Below, piece after piece: positions 50,472-63,504 of a stretch of 64,000 bases of DNA; positions within the stretch are counted from its first letter, which is position 1; each line of letters starts with the position of its first letter. Under the pieces are notes generated by a model. That model saw only the letters and a program-made list of their open reading frames with translations, was not told the DNA's origin and made no database searches. This DNA comes from Actinomucor elegans (lineage: Eukaryota > Mucoromycota > Mucoromycetes > Mucorales > Mucoraceae). The position numbers were made by a program, and so were the translations under genes. Where the stretch lies: NCBI GenBank assembly GCA_026027325.1, contig JAMSLZ010000019.1, forward strand, positions 62,001 to 126,000, written 5' to 3'.

Positions 50472-51178
50472 TTGAAAACCACTGATTATATTGGGTAGAA
50501 TCATCGATGTTAGGTCCATTTGGTTAGCTTATATGACTGCATGCACATATTTCTCTAGTTCTCGGTGTTTCAGCAAGCGGTAAAAGAGTGAAACCCAGAT
50601 TAGACCTAGCTTAAACCAGTTTTTTTTATAGGCGCAGCAACCATGCCTTCAAGTGATATGCTCAATCAAGTTTAGAGCATATGTAGCATGACGTTTTGGC
50701 GCCCTTCTTCAATCCTGAAAACCCAGATTCCTTTTGTACATTTAGCTTTGCATTGTATGAAACAAAGCAGTATCTATACTAACTGGCTTGGCATTCATGA
50801 ACCAAAAGAGTGATATACGTAGCTGCTTGTATATTTATCCAAACAATACAGAAAATCCCCAATCTCATGACTATATCTCCGCGTGTTGCATGAGATTTAG
50901 CACTAGTTTTGATACATGTATCATGTTATCTAGATAACATACTACATGAATGACGTTGGCTCTATGATGAATAAGGAATAAAGATCGATCATTCACCATC
51001 TCATACAGATAAGAATAAAGAAGCAAGTAGTTTTTACAAGGTCATGGGTCTAATCAATACGACAGACACATGGACTTTGTTTTTTTTGCGTGTAGTACGC
51101 AATTGAGTCATCATCTATATACATTTGACATTTACCAAAATATTCATGTAACATCACAATAATATGGGGTTACAAACC

Positions 51179-51210
51179 TGCGACACAACTAACTGAAATT
51201 GGTCTCAAAG
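51179..51210 (+). repeat. Interspersed repeat copy (partial)
   Basis: TGCGACACAACTAACTGAAA followed by TTGGTCTC; an eroded core. Confidence 0.4.
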
Positions 51211-52147
51211 AGGAGGGGAAACATCACGTTCAGGTACGTTTATGTTACATTCTTCATTTGACTCATCTCGATAAATCTATTCACATCTACAAGGCCCCTC
51301 TTGGATTTACAATGGCAATGCGACATCATCTGTTATCTTTATAGAGAGTAAGTATACTATGCAGTGGTCGACCATCGTTTTATGTAAGCGTATTATATAC
51401 CAAATCCCTACTGAATCATCATGTAAAACCCAGTGAATTTACCGTGGTAAAACAGATTTTTTTTTAGTTTCATTGGATGGCGAAAATTGAACATGAGTAT
51501 TCATGGAGTTGGCCTGCCAAAAAATCCCATTTCTAACTGCGTCAAAATTAATAAGCAACAATGGCATTTTTTTGGAAATCGGTATAAACATAAAAAGCGC
51601 AACGACTTTTCATGTGAATGCATTAGGTATAAAAGAGAAAATATGCTCATTGTAGATTGTTTTTGGAATTAGCACAAGTTTTCCATACACTATATCAACA
51701 TCTCATGTTTCTATTTTTGTACCTTTGTTCTTCTATTATGGCTATAATTCGAATTTGCTAGGATTAAAATTTTATTTTCTGAGCTGAAAATGTATGCTTG
51801 ATCTCGGTACAGGGTCGTATTAGATCAGTAGTCCATGCTCGAAATGCATTGTTGTGTCGAGCAAGACTTCAGTTTAACACAAAAGCCTTTAGACCATTTG
51901 TCAAAAAGTTTTTATTTTTGAAACATCACCTTGTCCAGGGAGTCTGTTTGTTATTAATCAGATCGTCTGGCTATTCAGTCCAGGCTTCACGTTCAATTTT
52001 AATATGAACGCGAGAAATATAGTTTATTCAAAGTTTCAGTTAAAAACATTTATAGGTAATAATCAGCACAAAGGTCTGCAGCATGAAAACAAAACAAACT
52101 TCATTAGATGCAGCAGCTCATTCTGCACATGGTGTATTAATTACATA

Positions 52148-52424
52148 CGGCATTTGGCTGGGATTGGTCTAGAGATCTATTCTCTGCTAAAATGCAATAT
52201 ATTTATTGCACTTGAGTTGACTAAAAATTCTAGTAGATGAAGCATTTTATTTCAAACAAGTATGAATCATCAGATGCGACATAAAACCACAACCATTATT
52301 AGCTGGCTCTAGCCCAATAAATATTATGCACTGTAGTTCAGAGATTGATTGTAAAGACTATGTCTTTTATACAACTTAGCCGTAGTATAGATCTCTGAGT
52401 TGATCCCGGTCAAATGTCGCATCT
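52148..52424. repeat. Repeat copies with inverted pair (MITE-like)
   Basis: A plus copy at 52148-52182 (CGGCATTTGGCTGGGATTGG, TCTAGAGATCTATT), a plus core at 52272-52288 (AGATGCGACATAAAACC) and a minus core at 52408-52424 (GGTCAAATGTCGCATCT). The last two are inverted terminal repeats, matching at 15 of 17 bases, around 119 bp. That is the layout of a short non-autonomous DNA element. No clear target-site duplication was seen. Confidence 0.65.
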
Positions 52425-52939
52425 AATTAACATTCCATGAACAGAATAAGTTGACATTTTGGAGAGACTGAACTAGGCAAACTGAGGTAGGCCGACAAAA
52501 TCACCTTTTAAGGTAATGGGGGAGGGTAGATTCATTGGTCTTTGTTGGTGAGTTGATTGTGTTGCACTAAATCAAACATAACATTTTTACTCTGAACAAT
52601 GCCTAGATAATATGCAAAAAGCTGTACTAGATCGAGAACTTTTTCAATATAAATCAAATCGACAACTCATGACAAGTACATGCGATTAGCATAATAGTTT
52701 TCATCATTGATGTATCTAGTACAATTGTAAAGGGTACAGAGAATTCTCTCCTCGGAACTGATAGTATTAATAATTTTGCTGCGGAAATCTCCCAAGGACA
52801 AATGTACAAACCAGTGTAACTAGCAACCTATCTCATTGATGTGACTCATCTGTTCATGCTGTTGCTTCAAAATACCAAGCAAATAAATAAAGGCTAGCTT
52901 TTCCTTTCCATTTCTCACACTCAAAAAAAAAAAAAAAAA

Positions 52940-53647
52940 ATGCAACGAGAGATCTGGGATTCAGCTGTTGAAAGAGATATTAATCGTTTATTACACTCGA
53001 TTGATGTGAAAGCACCACAATATTTTTCTATCCAATCCATTCAGGTACCTAACAGTAAGCTTGTTGAAGACGCTGTCAAGTTTGTCAAGGAAGCCCTAGA
53101 TGAACCCATTTACAATCATTCACAACGTGTGTATCTGATTGGTAACTTGCTTCAAAAGAATCAGTTTCCTGACTGGAAGGTTGACATGGAACAATACTTT
53201 TTGACCTGTATTTTCCACGATATCGGTTTGGCACCTCGTTACCATTTGAACACGCCCATGTCGTTTGAATTCAAAGGTGGATTTATAGCGCATCAGTTTA
53301 TTACATCCAACCAAGGCTCGGCAGAAGTAGCTGATCGCGTTGCTGAGGCTGCCATGAATCATACCATTTCGTTTGACGGTAAAATTCCTCCTATGGGCAA
53401 GCTGATGCAAATGTCTGCTAGTTTGGATGTGTCAGGACGAACACCTCATTTGTGCCATTCTCAATCGATTGGCGAAATCCTTGATCGATGGCCTTTGCAA
53501 AATTTTCATCATTGTTTTGCTGACTTGATGGATTTAGAGTTGAAGCATAAACCCGGGTGTCTTACTACAGAGGCTGGTGAAGGCTATACAGATTATGTGC
53601 GTAGTGTAGATCCTTATAAGATTTTTGACATTACAAAGCCTTTGTGA
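52940..53647 (+). CDS. HD-domain protein, cyanamide hydratase-like (235 aa)
   Basis: Single-exon gene. The metal-binding HD pattern is present as His60 (YNHSQRVYLIG), His93-Asp94 (FHDIGLAPRYH), His141 (AAMNHTISFDG) and Asp163 (SASLDVSGR). Length and motifs match the cyanamide hydratase / Ddi2-3 family of fungi, which hydrates cyanamide to urea using zinc. Related HD hydrolases act on other small substrates, so the true substrate is not certain. Cytosolic; no signal peptide. The start codon directly follows 17 A residues (52923-52939), an oligo(A) leader. No intron, unlike most neighbours. Confidence 0.88.
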   Translation: MQREIWDSAVERDINRLLHSIDVKAPQYFSIQSIQVPNSKLVEDAVKFVKEALDEPIYNHSQRVYLIGNLLQKNQFPDWKVDMEQYFLTCIFHDIGLAPRYHLNTPMSFEFKGGFIAHQFITSNQGSAEVADRVAEAAMNHTISFDGKIPPMGKLMQMSASLDVSGRTPHLCHSQSIGEILDRWPLQNFHHCFADLMDLELKHKPGCLTTEAGEGYTDYVRSVDPYKIFDITKPL

Positions 53648-54256
53648 ATAAATGAGTTTTCCATCATGTATTACATCCCCCTCTTTTTTTTTGACTAACG
53701 TCTCTCTATTCATAAGAATACTATAATTGTAAATAAACGTTGATAATGGGCTGATTTGTGACACCTCATATTGAATAACCCTATATCACACAGCTAACAA
53801 AAGGTTTGACACAAAGTGTAACATCTGAGCTATTCATAATAACATTGGTATATATTCACATATATCGAATGTTTGTGTTCATTTCACCAGCAAGTTGAGT
53901 TTTAGAGCTTTATAATTAATGAATGTACGATAGGTCTACGTGTATTAAAAAGTACATATGCGAATCATAATATATTGTGTATCCACCTTGGCCTTCTTAT
54001 TATGAAAAGTCATAAAAATAATCAGGAAATGTATTTTCTACACATTCGCTGCCACTGCCGTTGCTGTCAATATATTTATTTACCGTCATCCAATGAATAT
54101 CTCAGTCAAAGTCAACAATTTTGATCAAATTTTCAGAAGAGCATTCTTAGAATAAGAACTTGAAGTTTTGACTATTTGTTTAATAATATAGATTGCATTT
54201 AAGAAGAGCGGTTTTTAGCTATTAATCGCCTTTAAATTTAACGTATATTCCACTAG

Positions 54257-54288
<32 letters not shown>

Positions 54289-56834
54289 TTTATACATAAA
54301 AAAAAAAAGTTGACTTGCTGAGGCATGACTAGAATTCAAGAATTTGGTCGTAAAACGAGAAAGTATAAATATAGTTTTTGCTCTATTCAATGGATCATTT
54401 TGTTTTGCTTAAATAAGGTTAAATAGATCATCTTTATCTAAAGTTTCTTATTATGAAAAGATTTCCAAAATACAAAAAAAAATTGCAAGATCCTTGAATA
54501 AGTGAACCATTGCAACCCAGTTCAAAGCTTCCTCAAATATTCAAACTCCTTTTAACGCGCCCAAGATATAAACTTTAAACCGGTCACTTCTAGGCAACCT
54601 CCGATGCAAAGCAGTCCTTGGACAGCAGTCCTAATCCAGAAAAAATTTCTCAAGAAAATAAAAGTATAAAGTGAAGTTTTTTTCCGCGTACTATGTTCTT
54701 GTTCTCTTAGTTTAGTTTTAAGGTAAATATTGTATACATAAGAAGAATAGTTTTGGGATTTTGTATTATGAACTGTTTTATTTTCTTTTATCCTGATGAA
54801 TGCTTTGCCGCCCCAGGCGGAAATGTATACATGTCGATAAACCATGCAGCTCTACCCTTTTTTCTGAAAAGAAAAAAAAACTTGTTTATAATACATATTC
54901 TCGATCTATATGTCTTTTTTTTTTTCAGAACTTGTTTATTAATCTTTTCTCTATTTACAGATATGATCGATTGTTCCACTGTGTAATCTCGACTCAAATC
55001 AATAAACTTTTTTGTATTATAAACCCTCCCCTTCTGTCTTTGTTTTGTGTGTAATATATTGCTGATATGGTAAGTGACAAAAGATACAAAAAGAATCAAA
55101 TTGTAAAGAAACGTATGATGAGCAAAATACATTCCATGCTAACACGGAGCTCCGCGTGACCGATAACATGTTATTCTATTACTGATTGTTCCTTTACAAT
55201 TTGATTCTTTTACATCTGAATAAATCAGAGGCGGTTTACTTATTCGTTTCCTCCTGTAGGCATCTTTTTGTATATGTATATAGTATGAACTATAATTGTT
55301 AAATAATAATAAAAAAAAGACATATAATCAAAAATCCATCTCTTTATTTTGTGTTGTGGTGTAATACTGTATAAAGTTGCGCTCAAGTGGAAATATATAA
55401 ATATGTATCATGTCTTTTTACGAGAGAACGACTGTTATATGAATAAAAATGGAGACTAAAAGCGCGTTGAGTTTGACTCAACGAAATCAAAAAGTACTTT
55501 GAAACACATTTTGCTATGGACTCAATTGGATTTCGGTAACTATATAAAACCTCAATAAATTAAGTAGGCTAATGCATATAGGATATATAAATACATGTCA
55601 TGCAGTATTAATCACTATTAATTATTGATGGATGTAATGTATTCACTGTATTGCAATTAAACAAAGGTTTCAGTATATGCAGCTGTTCACCTTGGGTACA
55701 AACAACCTGTCAAAAGTGACATTTAACTGAGATTGGATGAGAAACCTACAGGTTCATATACCCATGGCATTTAAAATAATAGTTTATTAGCATAGTATAT
55801 TAACTGTGCAGTTGATAAGTGATGATTGCAATAGATTCAATAGCTCACTATGTACGTAAGCTACTAATTAAATGCGACACCTGAGCGGAATCGGTTAAGG
55901 AATCTATTGGTCATGAGAACTAGTATGTAACTCATATGAAATGCATGTCCTTTATAACTAATCTCTAAGATGTAATATGCCTATTGAACTTGAATTAAAT
56001 AATGGTGATAGTGCCTTATTTTGAAACATGCACCTGTCATTTAAATGCGATATTAAAACGGGATCCGTCTAGAAATGCCCAGTTGCTAAAAATAGCTAAG
56101 GTAACTCTTGGGTCAAAATTCACGGGTTTTGCATTTTTTGTAGAGCATCAAAGCAAAAGCTTCAAGGCATAGTTCATAAATATTCTAGGCAATATGTATT
56201 TGATAGTATACAAATATATTTTCCATCCCAGGAAACACACGAGTTAAAGATGTGTTTAATAAAAGTTTGAAATATTAATTTTCATTGAAGCAAGCACAAT
56301 ATGTTTCTGGAAACGCAGGATGTTCTTTACATCATTTAGTATAATGTTATACTTTTTTTTTTTTGTGTATCAAACTGATTTATTAATATAAAGTTTTATT
56401 GAACAATTTGATTTAGACTCTAAAGTTTACCTTCAATCTATTTTGATAGCGGACAACCAATAGAAATACAAGAAACCGATTATACTGACAGAATACCTTG
56501 TATTTTTCATTTTTGAAGACGTATATACCATGTTGGAGGCTTGGTCTACACTTCAACTCTGATAAGCACAATTTAAAAAATACAGTTGCATTTTTTTTGA
56601 TAATTTTTTTTTAATACGAGTAACTCAAGTGTTGACTGTAAAAATAAATAAATAATAATGCTTATATCCTAATCATGCTATGGAAAAGGAAGCACTTCTC
56701 GATCTAATTCTTTGCAAGGAGAAAGGAAAAATAATAGGCGTGACTGCAGGAAAGACAAGCCACTAGATAACAACCTCATGCTGATTGTTGCCTTGATCTT
56801 TTGTCCTTATCGTATATCTTTTTTTTTTTTCCAA
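53648..56834. other. Gene-poor stretch with tandem repeat cluster
   Basis: 3.2 kb between the HD-domain gene and the homocysteine methyltransferase. It includes a 27-nt T run (54257-54283) and three head-to-tail repeat copies (55711-56076). The open frames around 54552-55132 come from AT-rich sequence on both strands and are not supported as genes. Confidence 0.55.
55711..56076 (+). repeat. Three head-to-tail interspersed repeat copies
   Basis: Cores at 55711-55745 (AAAAGTGACATTTAACTGAG), 55866-55915 (AATTAAATGCGACACCTGAG then CGGAATCGGTTAAGGAATCTATTGGTC) and 56041-56076 (TTAAATGCGATATTAAAACG then GGATCCGTCTAG). Spacings are about 155 and 175 bp. Linker blocks recur: ATGCAG at 55678 about 35 bp before the first core, and CATATGAAAT at 55933 after the second, as in the cluster at 31249-31613. 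Confidence 0.75.
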
Positions 56835-57877
56835 ATGTCATTTAAGTATCCTTTGATTCTTGATGGCGGATTCGCCTCCGAACTGGAAAGAGGTTTTGGT
56901 GTAGACTTGTCAGGTAAAAAAATGCCCTTTTTTTTTCCAAGTTTTGTTTTTATCTGACATGCTACTCTAGGTAAACTTTGGTCTGCTAAATCTATAAGCG
57001 ATAATCCTGAAGCAATCAAGGTAAAATCGAGTTTTTATTTTTATGATGCATCAAGTGATGTCATTCAACCTAGGCTGTTCATAAACTGTATTATGAAGCA
57101 GGCGCCCATGTCGCTACGACCTGCAGTTATCAAGCATCTATTGAAGGCTTTGTCAATGCAGGCTACTCTAAAGACGAAGCTATTGATTTGATGCATAAAA
57201 GTATTGCTTTGGCTTGTGAAGCACGTGATGAGTTTAAACAAGCACATCCCACAGATACAGAGCAGCGGTTGGTTGCGCTTTCTATTGGCTGTTATGGCGC
57301 CTTGATGGCAAATGGAGCCGAATACACTGGTGAATATGGCGATGTGACATTAGATGAACTCATTCGATTTCATCAAGAAAGATTGAATGTATTTCTCAGT
57401 GCAAAAGCAGAAGTAGACTTTATCCTGTTTGAAACGATTCCTTCGTTATTAGAGGCACAGGCAATACGCCAAGTGGTGTTGGAACGAAAGAACGCAAAAC
57501 CTATTGCAGTTTCTTTTCAGTGTCGATCTGCCGATCAGATAGCGGATGGTTCTGCTGCAGTAAACGCCTTCAAGCTATTCAACGATGTGGATAATGTATT
57601 CGCTGTTGGTATCAATTGTACAAAGCCACCTTTTGTAGAACGTCTGTTGGCTACGATTGCTCAAGTGAGCAACAAGGCCTTGTTGGCTTATCCTGATGGT
57701 GGTGAAGAATGGGATGCTGTAGCGAGAACTTGGGATGCTACTACCAAAATACCTGAAGAAACATTTGGTTGTATGATGACCAAGTATATTAAAGAATATG
57801 GTCCTAAAGTGATTATTGGTGGATGCTGTGGCACTGGACCTTGTCACATTAGAAATATAAGACAGTTTATGAATTAA
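56835..57877 (+). CDS. Homocysteine S-methyltransferase (310 aa)
   Basis: Exons 56835-56913, 56971-57020 and 57074-57877, in phase. ILDGGFASELERGFG at the N-terminus, TTCSYQAS, and the zinc-binding cysteines in GINCTKPP and GGCCGTGP define the homocysteine S-methyltransferase domain over its whole length. Yeast Mht1/Sam4 are the same size and transfer a methyl group from S-methylmethionine or S-adenosylmethionine to homocysteine, giving methionine. Cytosolic. It lies about 490 bp upstream of a sulfate permease gene in the same orientation. Both concern sulfur, but they are separate transcription units and the pairing may be chance. Confidence 0.95.
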
Positions 57878-58366
57878 ACTTCAACTCAATAAACTGCTGA
57901 TCAAACTTTCATTAAGTAAATGATATCATTAAAAAATACTGTTACACACATCCCGTGAGACTGATTCCTGGAATTACATTGTGTTTGAGACTACTGTAAG
58001 GCAATACCTTCGGTTTAGGGTCAAACAAGTCACTTGGCTTATCTTAAGCTGTGATTGGTTGGATCGATGCTTTGTTTTATCATAATACTATAACTCACAT
58101 GCACTCTATTGAAAGCTTATTTCTTGATATGACAAAGTCCGCAATGAATTCCGAGTACTGTTAATGACAGTTTTGCCTAGAAACAGTGTCAACCTGAGTG
58201 TAACTCCAAAGACATATAAAAAAGAGACCTTTTTTGTTGGTTCTTTCTGTTATTAAAAAAAAATCTTTCTCTTTCGGTTTTTCCATTTGGTTGGCCAATC
58301 TATTATTACCTTATAAAAGCCAGTTTTTTTTATCTATTTATCTTTTTTTCCCTTTTTAGCTTTACT
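57878..58366. other. Intergenic region upstream of the sulfate permease
   Basis: 489 bp with a CT-rich tract ending just before the permease start, probably its promoter. No individual sulfur-regulator site could be picked out with confidence. Confidence 0.5.
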
Positions 58367-61024
58367 ATGGCAACCATATATGTGGATAGTCCACCACCGA
58401 AATACAGTAATCAAATCAAGAATACATGTAGACAACTACCAAGCTTTGCTAGATCTTACTTCAAGAATCTGTTTCCAATCGTCGAATGGTTACCCAAGTA
58501 TAACCTGATCTGGCTGTCAGGAGATCTCACAGCTGCGATCACGGTTGGAACTCTTGTTATTCCACAGAGCTTAGCCTACGGTAAGCAGTTGTAACATATT
58601 CTTTAATGATGTTGACTCACATTCCCTATAGCTAAAATCGCTAATTTACCACCAATCTTTGGGTTATATACAAGTTTTGTTGGTGCTATCCTTTATCCCT
58701 TATTTGGAACTTCAAAAGATATCAGTATTGGTAATAAGCGGGAAAAAAATTAGACAATAAAAAAAACATACTAATACTTTTGTATCACCTACGTAGGCAC
58801 GAGTGCAATTACATCCTTAATGGTTGGTCAGCTTATGGGAAAGTTTGAAGCTTCTGCTCAATACATTGCTGGTGAATGGTCCTATGCTGATGTAGCTATC
58901 ACGCTTGGTTTATTTTCTGGTTTTATCATCTTCTTTATCGGTCTTTTTCGTCTTGGTGCTCTTTTTCATTTTATATCTCAACCGGCAGTGGCTGGTTTCA
59001 TTGCTGGCAGTGGCTTAACGATTGTTATTAATCAATTTAGCAAGATATTTGGTATATCTAATGTCAATACCTCAGAAGCACCCTATCTTGTGTTTGGACA
59101 TACACTCATGAATCTCCACCACTCCACCTTGGATGCCGCCTTTGGTCTCTCGGCCTTGGTTTACTTGTACGGTGTAAAATACACTTCTCAATATTTGATG
59201 CGTCGCTATCCTCAACATAATCGATTGATCTTCTTTTTCAATACAAGTAGAAGTATTGTCGTTCTGGTGTTTGGTACGCTTGTTTGTTTTATGATCAACC
59301 GCTTTGGCCACTTTGAGAAGAGCCCAATGAGTATTATTGGTGAAGTGCCTGCTGGTTTCAACCACATGGCCGTACCTGCCATTAAAACGGATCTGCTTTC
59401 GCTCTTTATCTCTGATTTGCCTGGTATTGTCGTGCTCATTATTATGGAACATGGTGCTATTGCTACCAGCCTTGGAAAAGCGTCAGATTATAAAGGTATG
59501 ATTCCATCCTATGTTATATATGGCAATGATTGAATACTAACACCAATCATAGTTAATATGAGTCAAGAAACATTTGCAACTGGACTATCAAATATTTTAG
59601 GTTCTTTCTTTTGTGCATATCCTAGTACAGGTGCCTTCTCAAGAAGCGCTGTCATGTCTAAATCTGGTGCTCGTACACCTTTTGCAAGCTTTTTTGTTGG
59701 TTTGATTGTCATTCTTTCCATCTACGTGTTTACCCCTGCATTCTATTATATCTCCAATGCCGCTTTGGCTGCTATCATTGCTCATTCTGTAGCTGATCTT
59801 ATCTCTGGTCCCGCTGTTTGGAGAAAGTTTTGGGAATTGAATCCTTCTGAACTGATCATCTTTAGTGCTGCCTATATTATTTCCTTGTTTACTCGTATTG
59901 ATATCTCTGTTTACGTGCCAGTTGCTATCTCGATTATCGTTCAGCTTTATAGATCAGCACGCCCTAACTATGCCATTCTAGGCCGTATGGATCTTGACCC
60001 CGAGTACTATCACCAAGACGAAAAACGCAGTAATGTCTATGCCATCAGTGACATCGCTTCCTTGGACCATACCATGTTCTTTCCTCTAGACCATCCCACT
60101 CTGGGCCAATATACGCGTCCCATTGATGCCGGTGTTATTTGTTTCCAACCTCAAGAAAACATTATTTTCCAAAATGCTGCTTTTGTGTTTGAAAAACTCG
60201 TGGACGAGATTGAAAAAACCACACGTCGAGGTAAACCCCCTGCAGAAAAGATGGGCGACCGTCCCTGGAACAATACGGACGCTATAGGTAAAGGCAGTGA
60301 AAAGCCTCTGCTTCAGTCTGTCATTTTAGATTTGTCTGGTGTGCATCAAATGGATTACTCGGGCATGGAAGCGCTTATGGACACAGCTGTCACTACCGAA
60401 CGTTATTCTGGTCAACACGTTCATTGGTACATTGTCACTGGCAGTTCACCTGCCGTTCGCAAAGCTCTCTTGTTTGCTGGTTTCGGTAACCAACGCCGTA
60501 ATCTCAAAATGGCCGGCCGCTTTTTATCTGATCTTCGTCACGGTATTGAAGAAGGCGGCCATCGTCCCGGAGTGAGAGGATGTCGCACGTATGACCGCAA
60601 ATTAGATGCTGTACGTGTGCTGGATGAAAAAAACAATACATTTGATCAAGTGGTAGTGATTGAACAAGTCCGCCAACAACGACGCTCGAGTTGCTTGCCT
60701 TTAGCCATTGGTAGAAAATCAAGTTCGGCTGAACAGCAACAGCAACATCAGCAGGAGCAGCAACAGCAGCAACCTGAGTTGATTACAACCGAAACCAATG
60801 AATCTTCTCAATGGTGTTACTGTCACTGTGATTCTTCTGCTTCTGATATCACCAATATTGTTCATGTTCAAGATCGTTTCCCGTTTTTCTTCAAGTCGCT
60901 TCATGATGCAGTGCGCGCGGCCCTTGTAGAAAAAGAGAATAAGGACAGTTATTCTCTGGATACCATCAGCGTTATTTCTGATAGAGATGAACCCCATTCA
61001 CCCAGTGAAAATAATTGTGCTTAA
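58367..61024 (+). CDS. SulP-family sulfate permease with STAS domain (827 aa)
   Basis: Exons 58367-58580, 58632-58730, 58797-59495 and 59553-61024, in phase. The membrane domain shows SulP signatures: [63 protein letters not shown], and a [20 protein letters not shown] ... GAFSRSAV stretch. A cytosolic STAS domain follows with [19 protein letters not shown]. It resembles fungal Sul1/Sul2-type proton-coupled sulfate importers of the plasma membrane. Oddity: between the STAS core and the C-terminus is a Gln-rich run ([16 protein letters not shown]) from CAG/CAA codons. Loss of intron 1 would end the frame early, so the four-exon model is well constrained. Confidence 0.95.
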
Positions 61025-61267
61025 ATAACGCTCTTTTTTATTTGTACATATATACATAGTCTATCCTGGCTTAAGCTAGCAGCTTTATTATTTTATATTT
61101 GTATTATAATCTTTTTTTTATTATATAATTATTTATTATATTATCTATTACAGCTGCAATAAACTTTTTTTTCTCTTTTACAATCATATACAAAGCCTTT
61201 TTTACTAACAAAATTTAGCTCATGTATAAGCGGCATTCGCTGTATTGAAACCAAATTAAGTTTCTAC

Positions 61268-61330
61268 AAGATGCAATATTTCATTTTAATCCAAGTTTAT
61301 CTGTCAGATGCAACGTCTTACCAATATTGA
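61268..61330 (+). repeat. Two partial interspersed repeat copies
   Basis: AAGATGCAATATTTCATTTT (61268) and GTCAGATGCAACGTCTTACC (61303), both eroded forms of the core start AGATGC(G/A)ACATT. Confidence 0.45.
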
Positions 61331-62109
61331 TTCTCCTTCTACTGACTACTGCCCCATGACCAATTCTCCAAAACAGCAATTTCTGGAAACTCCGAGGATT
61401 TAAAGTTAATGCAAAGTGAAAATCATAATAATAATGGATGGGATAACTGACTTGATAAAAATTGTAAATAAAGCATCACTTCAAACAGCTTCAAGGAGCT
61501 GCTTATCTTTTTTTTTTTTTTGACGTAGAATTTAGTCCTCTTTTTTCATACCTAACAAGTATAGATTGATAAACAAAAAACGTATTAACGGCGTTTGTAA
61601 CGAATTGAAAAGTGTATCCCGTGATGTAAACATCGTTTATCATTTCTTCCAATTAATAGACTTGATCTCAATAAAAAGTTCACTTCAGAGATTTTTTTTA
61701 AATGTGCAATCAGAACCTGAAAAGCTGATGTGAATCAAAATATTATACATATATATGTATGTGTGTGTATTGTTGATTACTCTTAAATACATTAGACTTG
61801 CGTTATCAATAGACTATGCACTCTTTGCGATCAACAACAGAAAATGATGGTTTGAAAAGTTAGGGCCTGAGTGGCACCCCACCATTCTTTTTTTTTTCTA
61901 TATATATATATATCATTTTATTTCAATATCTGCACATTTCTTCTTGAGCAATTCCTGCTTAAAGTCATACGTGACAACCATGAAGTACATTTTTATAATG
62001 AAAAAACTACGTTCACTAGGATTATTAAGCACACTGCTAGAATACCACAAGTACATTCTATTTCAGTAATCGAATTGTAAATTTCATGGATGTCATCATA
62101 TGGACTGGA

Positions 62110-62156
62110 TCAAATAGATAGATCCCTTGACCGATTTTGGTTCAACATCACATATA
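62110..62156 (-). repeat. Interspersed repeat copy
   Basis: Minus-strand copy AAATAGATAGATCCCTTGAC, CGATTTTGGTTCAACATCACAT; preserves the second half of the core well (complement GGTCAAGGGATCTATCTATTT). Confidence 0.7.
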
Positions 62157-63021
62157 GATGAAAGCGTGCCAGCACAAGAAAATAAGAGTATGGCAAGTTT
62201 GTAGAATATTTCTACTCTCTACGGCGAGACTTTGTCCTGGCTTGTTCTTCTACTACATGTATATTCACTTATTGGTGACTTGCATTGCTGAGACGATTAA
62301 AGGACTATGTAATTTATCTTCATTGCCTTTCACCTTACTAATAAAACACGGCATTTGATTGAAATCAATAGAGAGGACCCCCACTTGAAAAAAGTTTTAC
62401 TACCATTTTATTATTATTGTTATTATTATTATTTGACTATTCATCATGCTTTGCTGCTATGGATCCCCTTTTTTTTCCAAGTCATGTCCGAGATTTGACT
62501 GTTATGGACCAAAAATTTGACAAGTTATCATTGTTATGATCCAAGGTTTGACAGCTTATCTTTACTATGCGCTTAGATGACGATTTGTCATTGCTATGGA
62601 TATATTGTCTCTTCCTAACTTCTTGATCTGTAATCCACTGGCTGAATCCCAATGATGGAAAAAAAAAAGACAGTCCAAAAAAAAGGCTTCCTATTTGGGT
62701 ATTGGTTAGTGTTCGTTACCATGACAAAATTTTATCAATCCCTTCTACTCTTTTTTTCCTGTTGGCTCTTTCCCCAACTGATTTTACTTGTGAGACATTT
62801 TCATTTTCGAATTGAAAAAACCTCAGTCTTCTTATAACAAGTATTACATTTTCTTTTTTTTTAATACGAAAAGTCCTAACGTAATCACCGTCTTTTGGAA
62901 AGCTCGATTTATTCTTCAGTACAATAGCATAAAAGGTACGATCTCCATCATGATGACCTTTTTACCATAAGCCGCGACACCGATTCGCAGCATCAGGTTA
63001 CTAAATCGCTTTTCTCGTAGT

Positions 63022-63473
63022 ATGCCTTTGCTTAAACGTAAACGTTTCGAACCTGTTGAGGTGCCTCACTACGATGACAGCAAGAAAGAGTCGAGAAATA
63101 CTGTCGTTTGGTATTCTCCCTTGACGAAAGAGATATTTAAAGATTATTCGTATGTATACACGTGTACGCGCGCGCATGAACTGATGGGATTATGGCGCGT
63201 GTGCTAGAGAGATCGACGACGCGTTTCTTTTATGTTTCTCTCTATTTATTTTTTTGCGCGAAAATAATTAATTCACTCCTTTCCTTTTAGTGAATATCTC
63301 AAGCGTATGGGTCTTTACAAGAAGCCAATTTGGCAGTGCGAGTCCACTGGCAAGTCCAACTTAACGTATAAACAAGCTTTAGAAAGTGAGAAAGTCCAAA
63401 AGGAGCGTGTTCAAGATAAACTACCAGAGCAATTACAGAAACGTGTATTGATGCATATTCAATTTCGTAAGCC

Positions 63474-63504
<31 letters not shown>

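Larger units (their letters stand above)
49842..52939. other. Gene-poor stretch with repeats
   Basis: 3.1 kb between the WOPR and HD-domain genes. It includes a 32-nt T run (50437-50468), repeat copies at 50284-50312, 51179-51210 and 52148-52424, and an oligo(A) leader just before the next gene. Small open frames (51487-51672, 51798-52007, 52004-52240) show no domain. Confidence 0.55.
61025..63021. other. Gene-poor stretch
   Basis: 2 kb between the permease and the WAC-domain gene, with three repeat copies (61268-61330 and 62110-62156) and TA-rich microsatellites (about 61745-61770 and 61900-61912). Near 62455-62605 a short phrase recurs three to four times (TTTGACTGTTATGG-, TTTGACAAGTTATCATTGTTATG-, TTTGACAGCTTATCTTTACTATG-like), a small degenerate tandem repeat. 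Confidence 0.5.
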
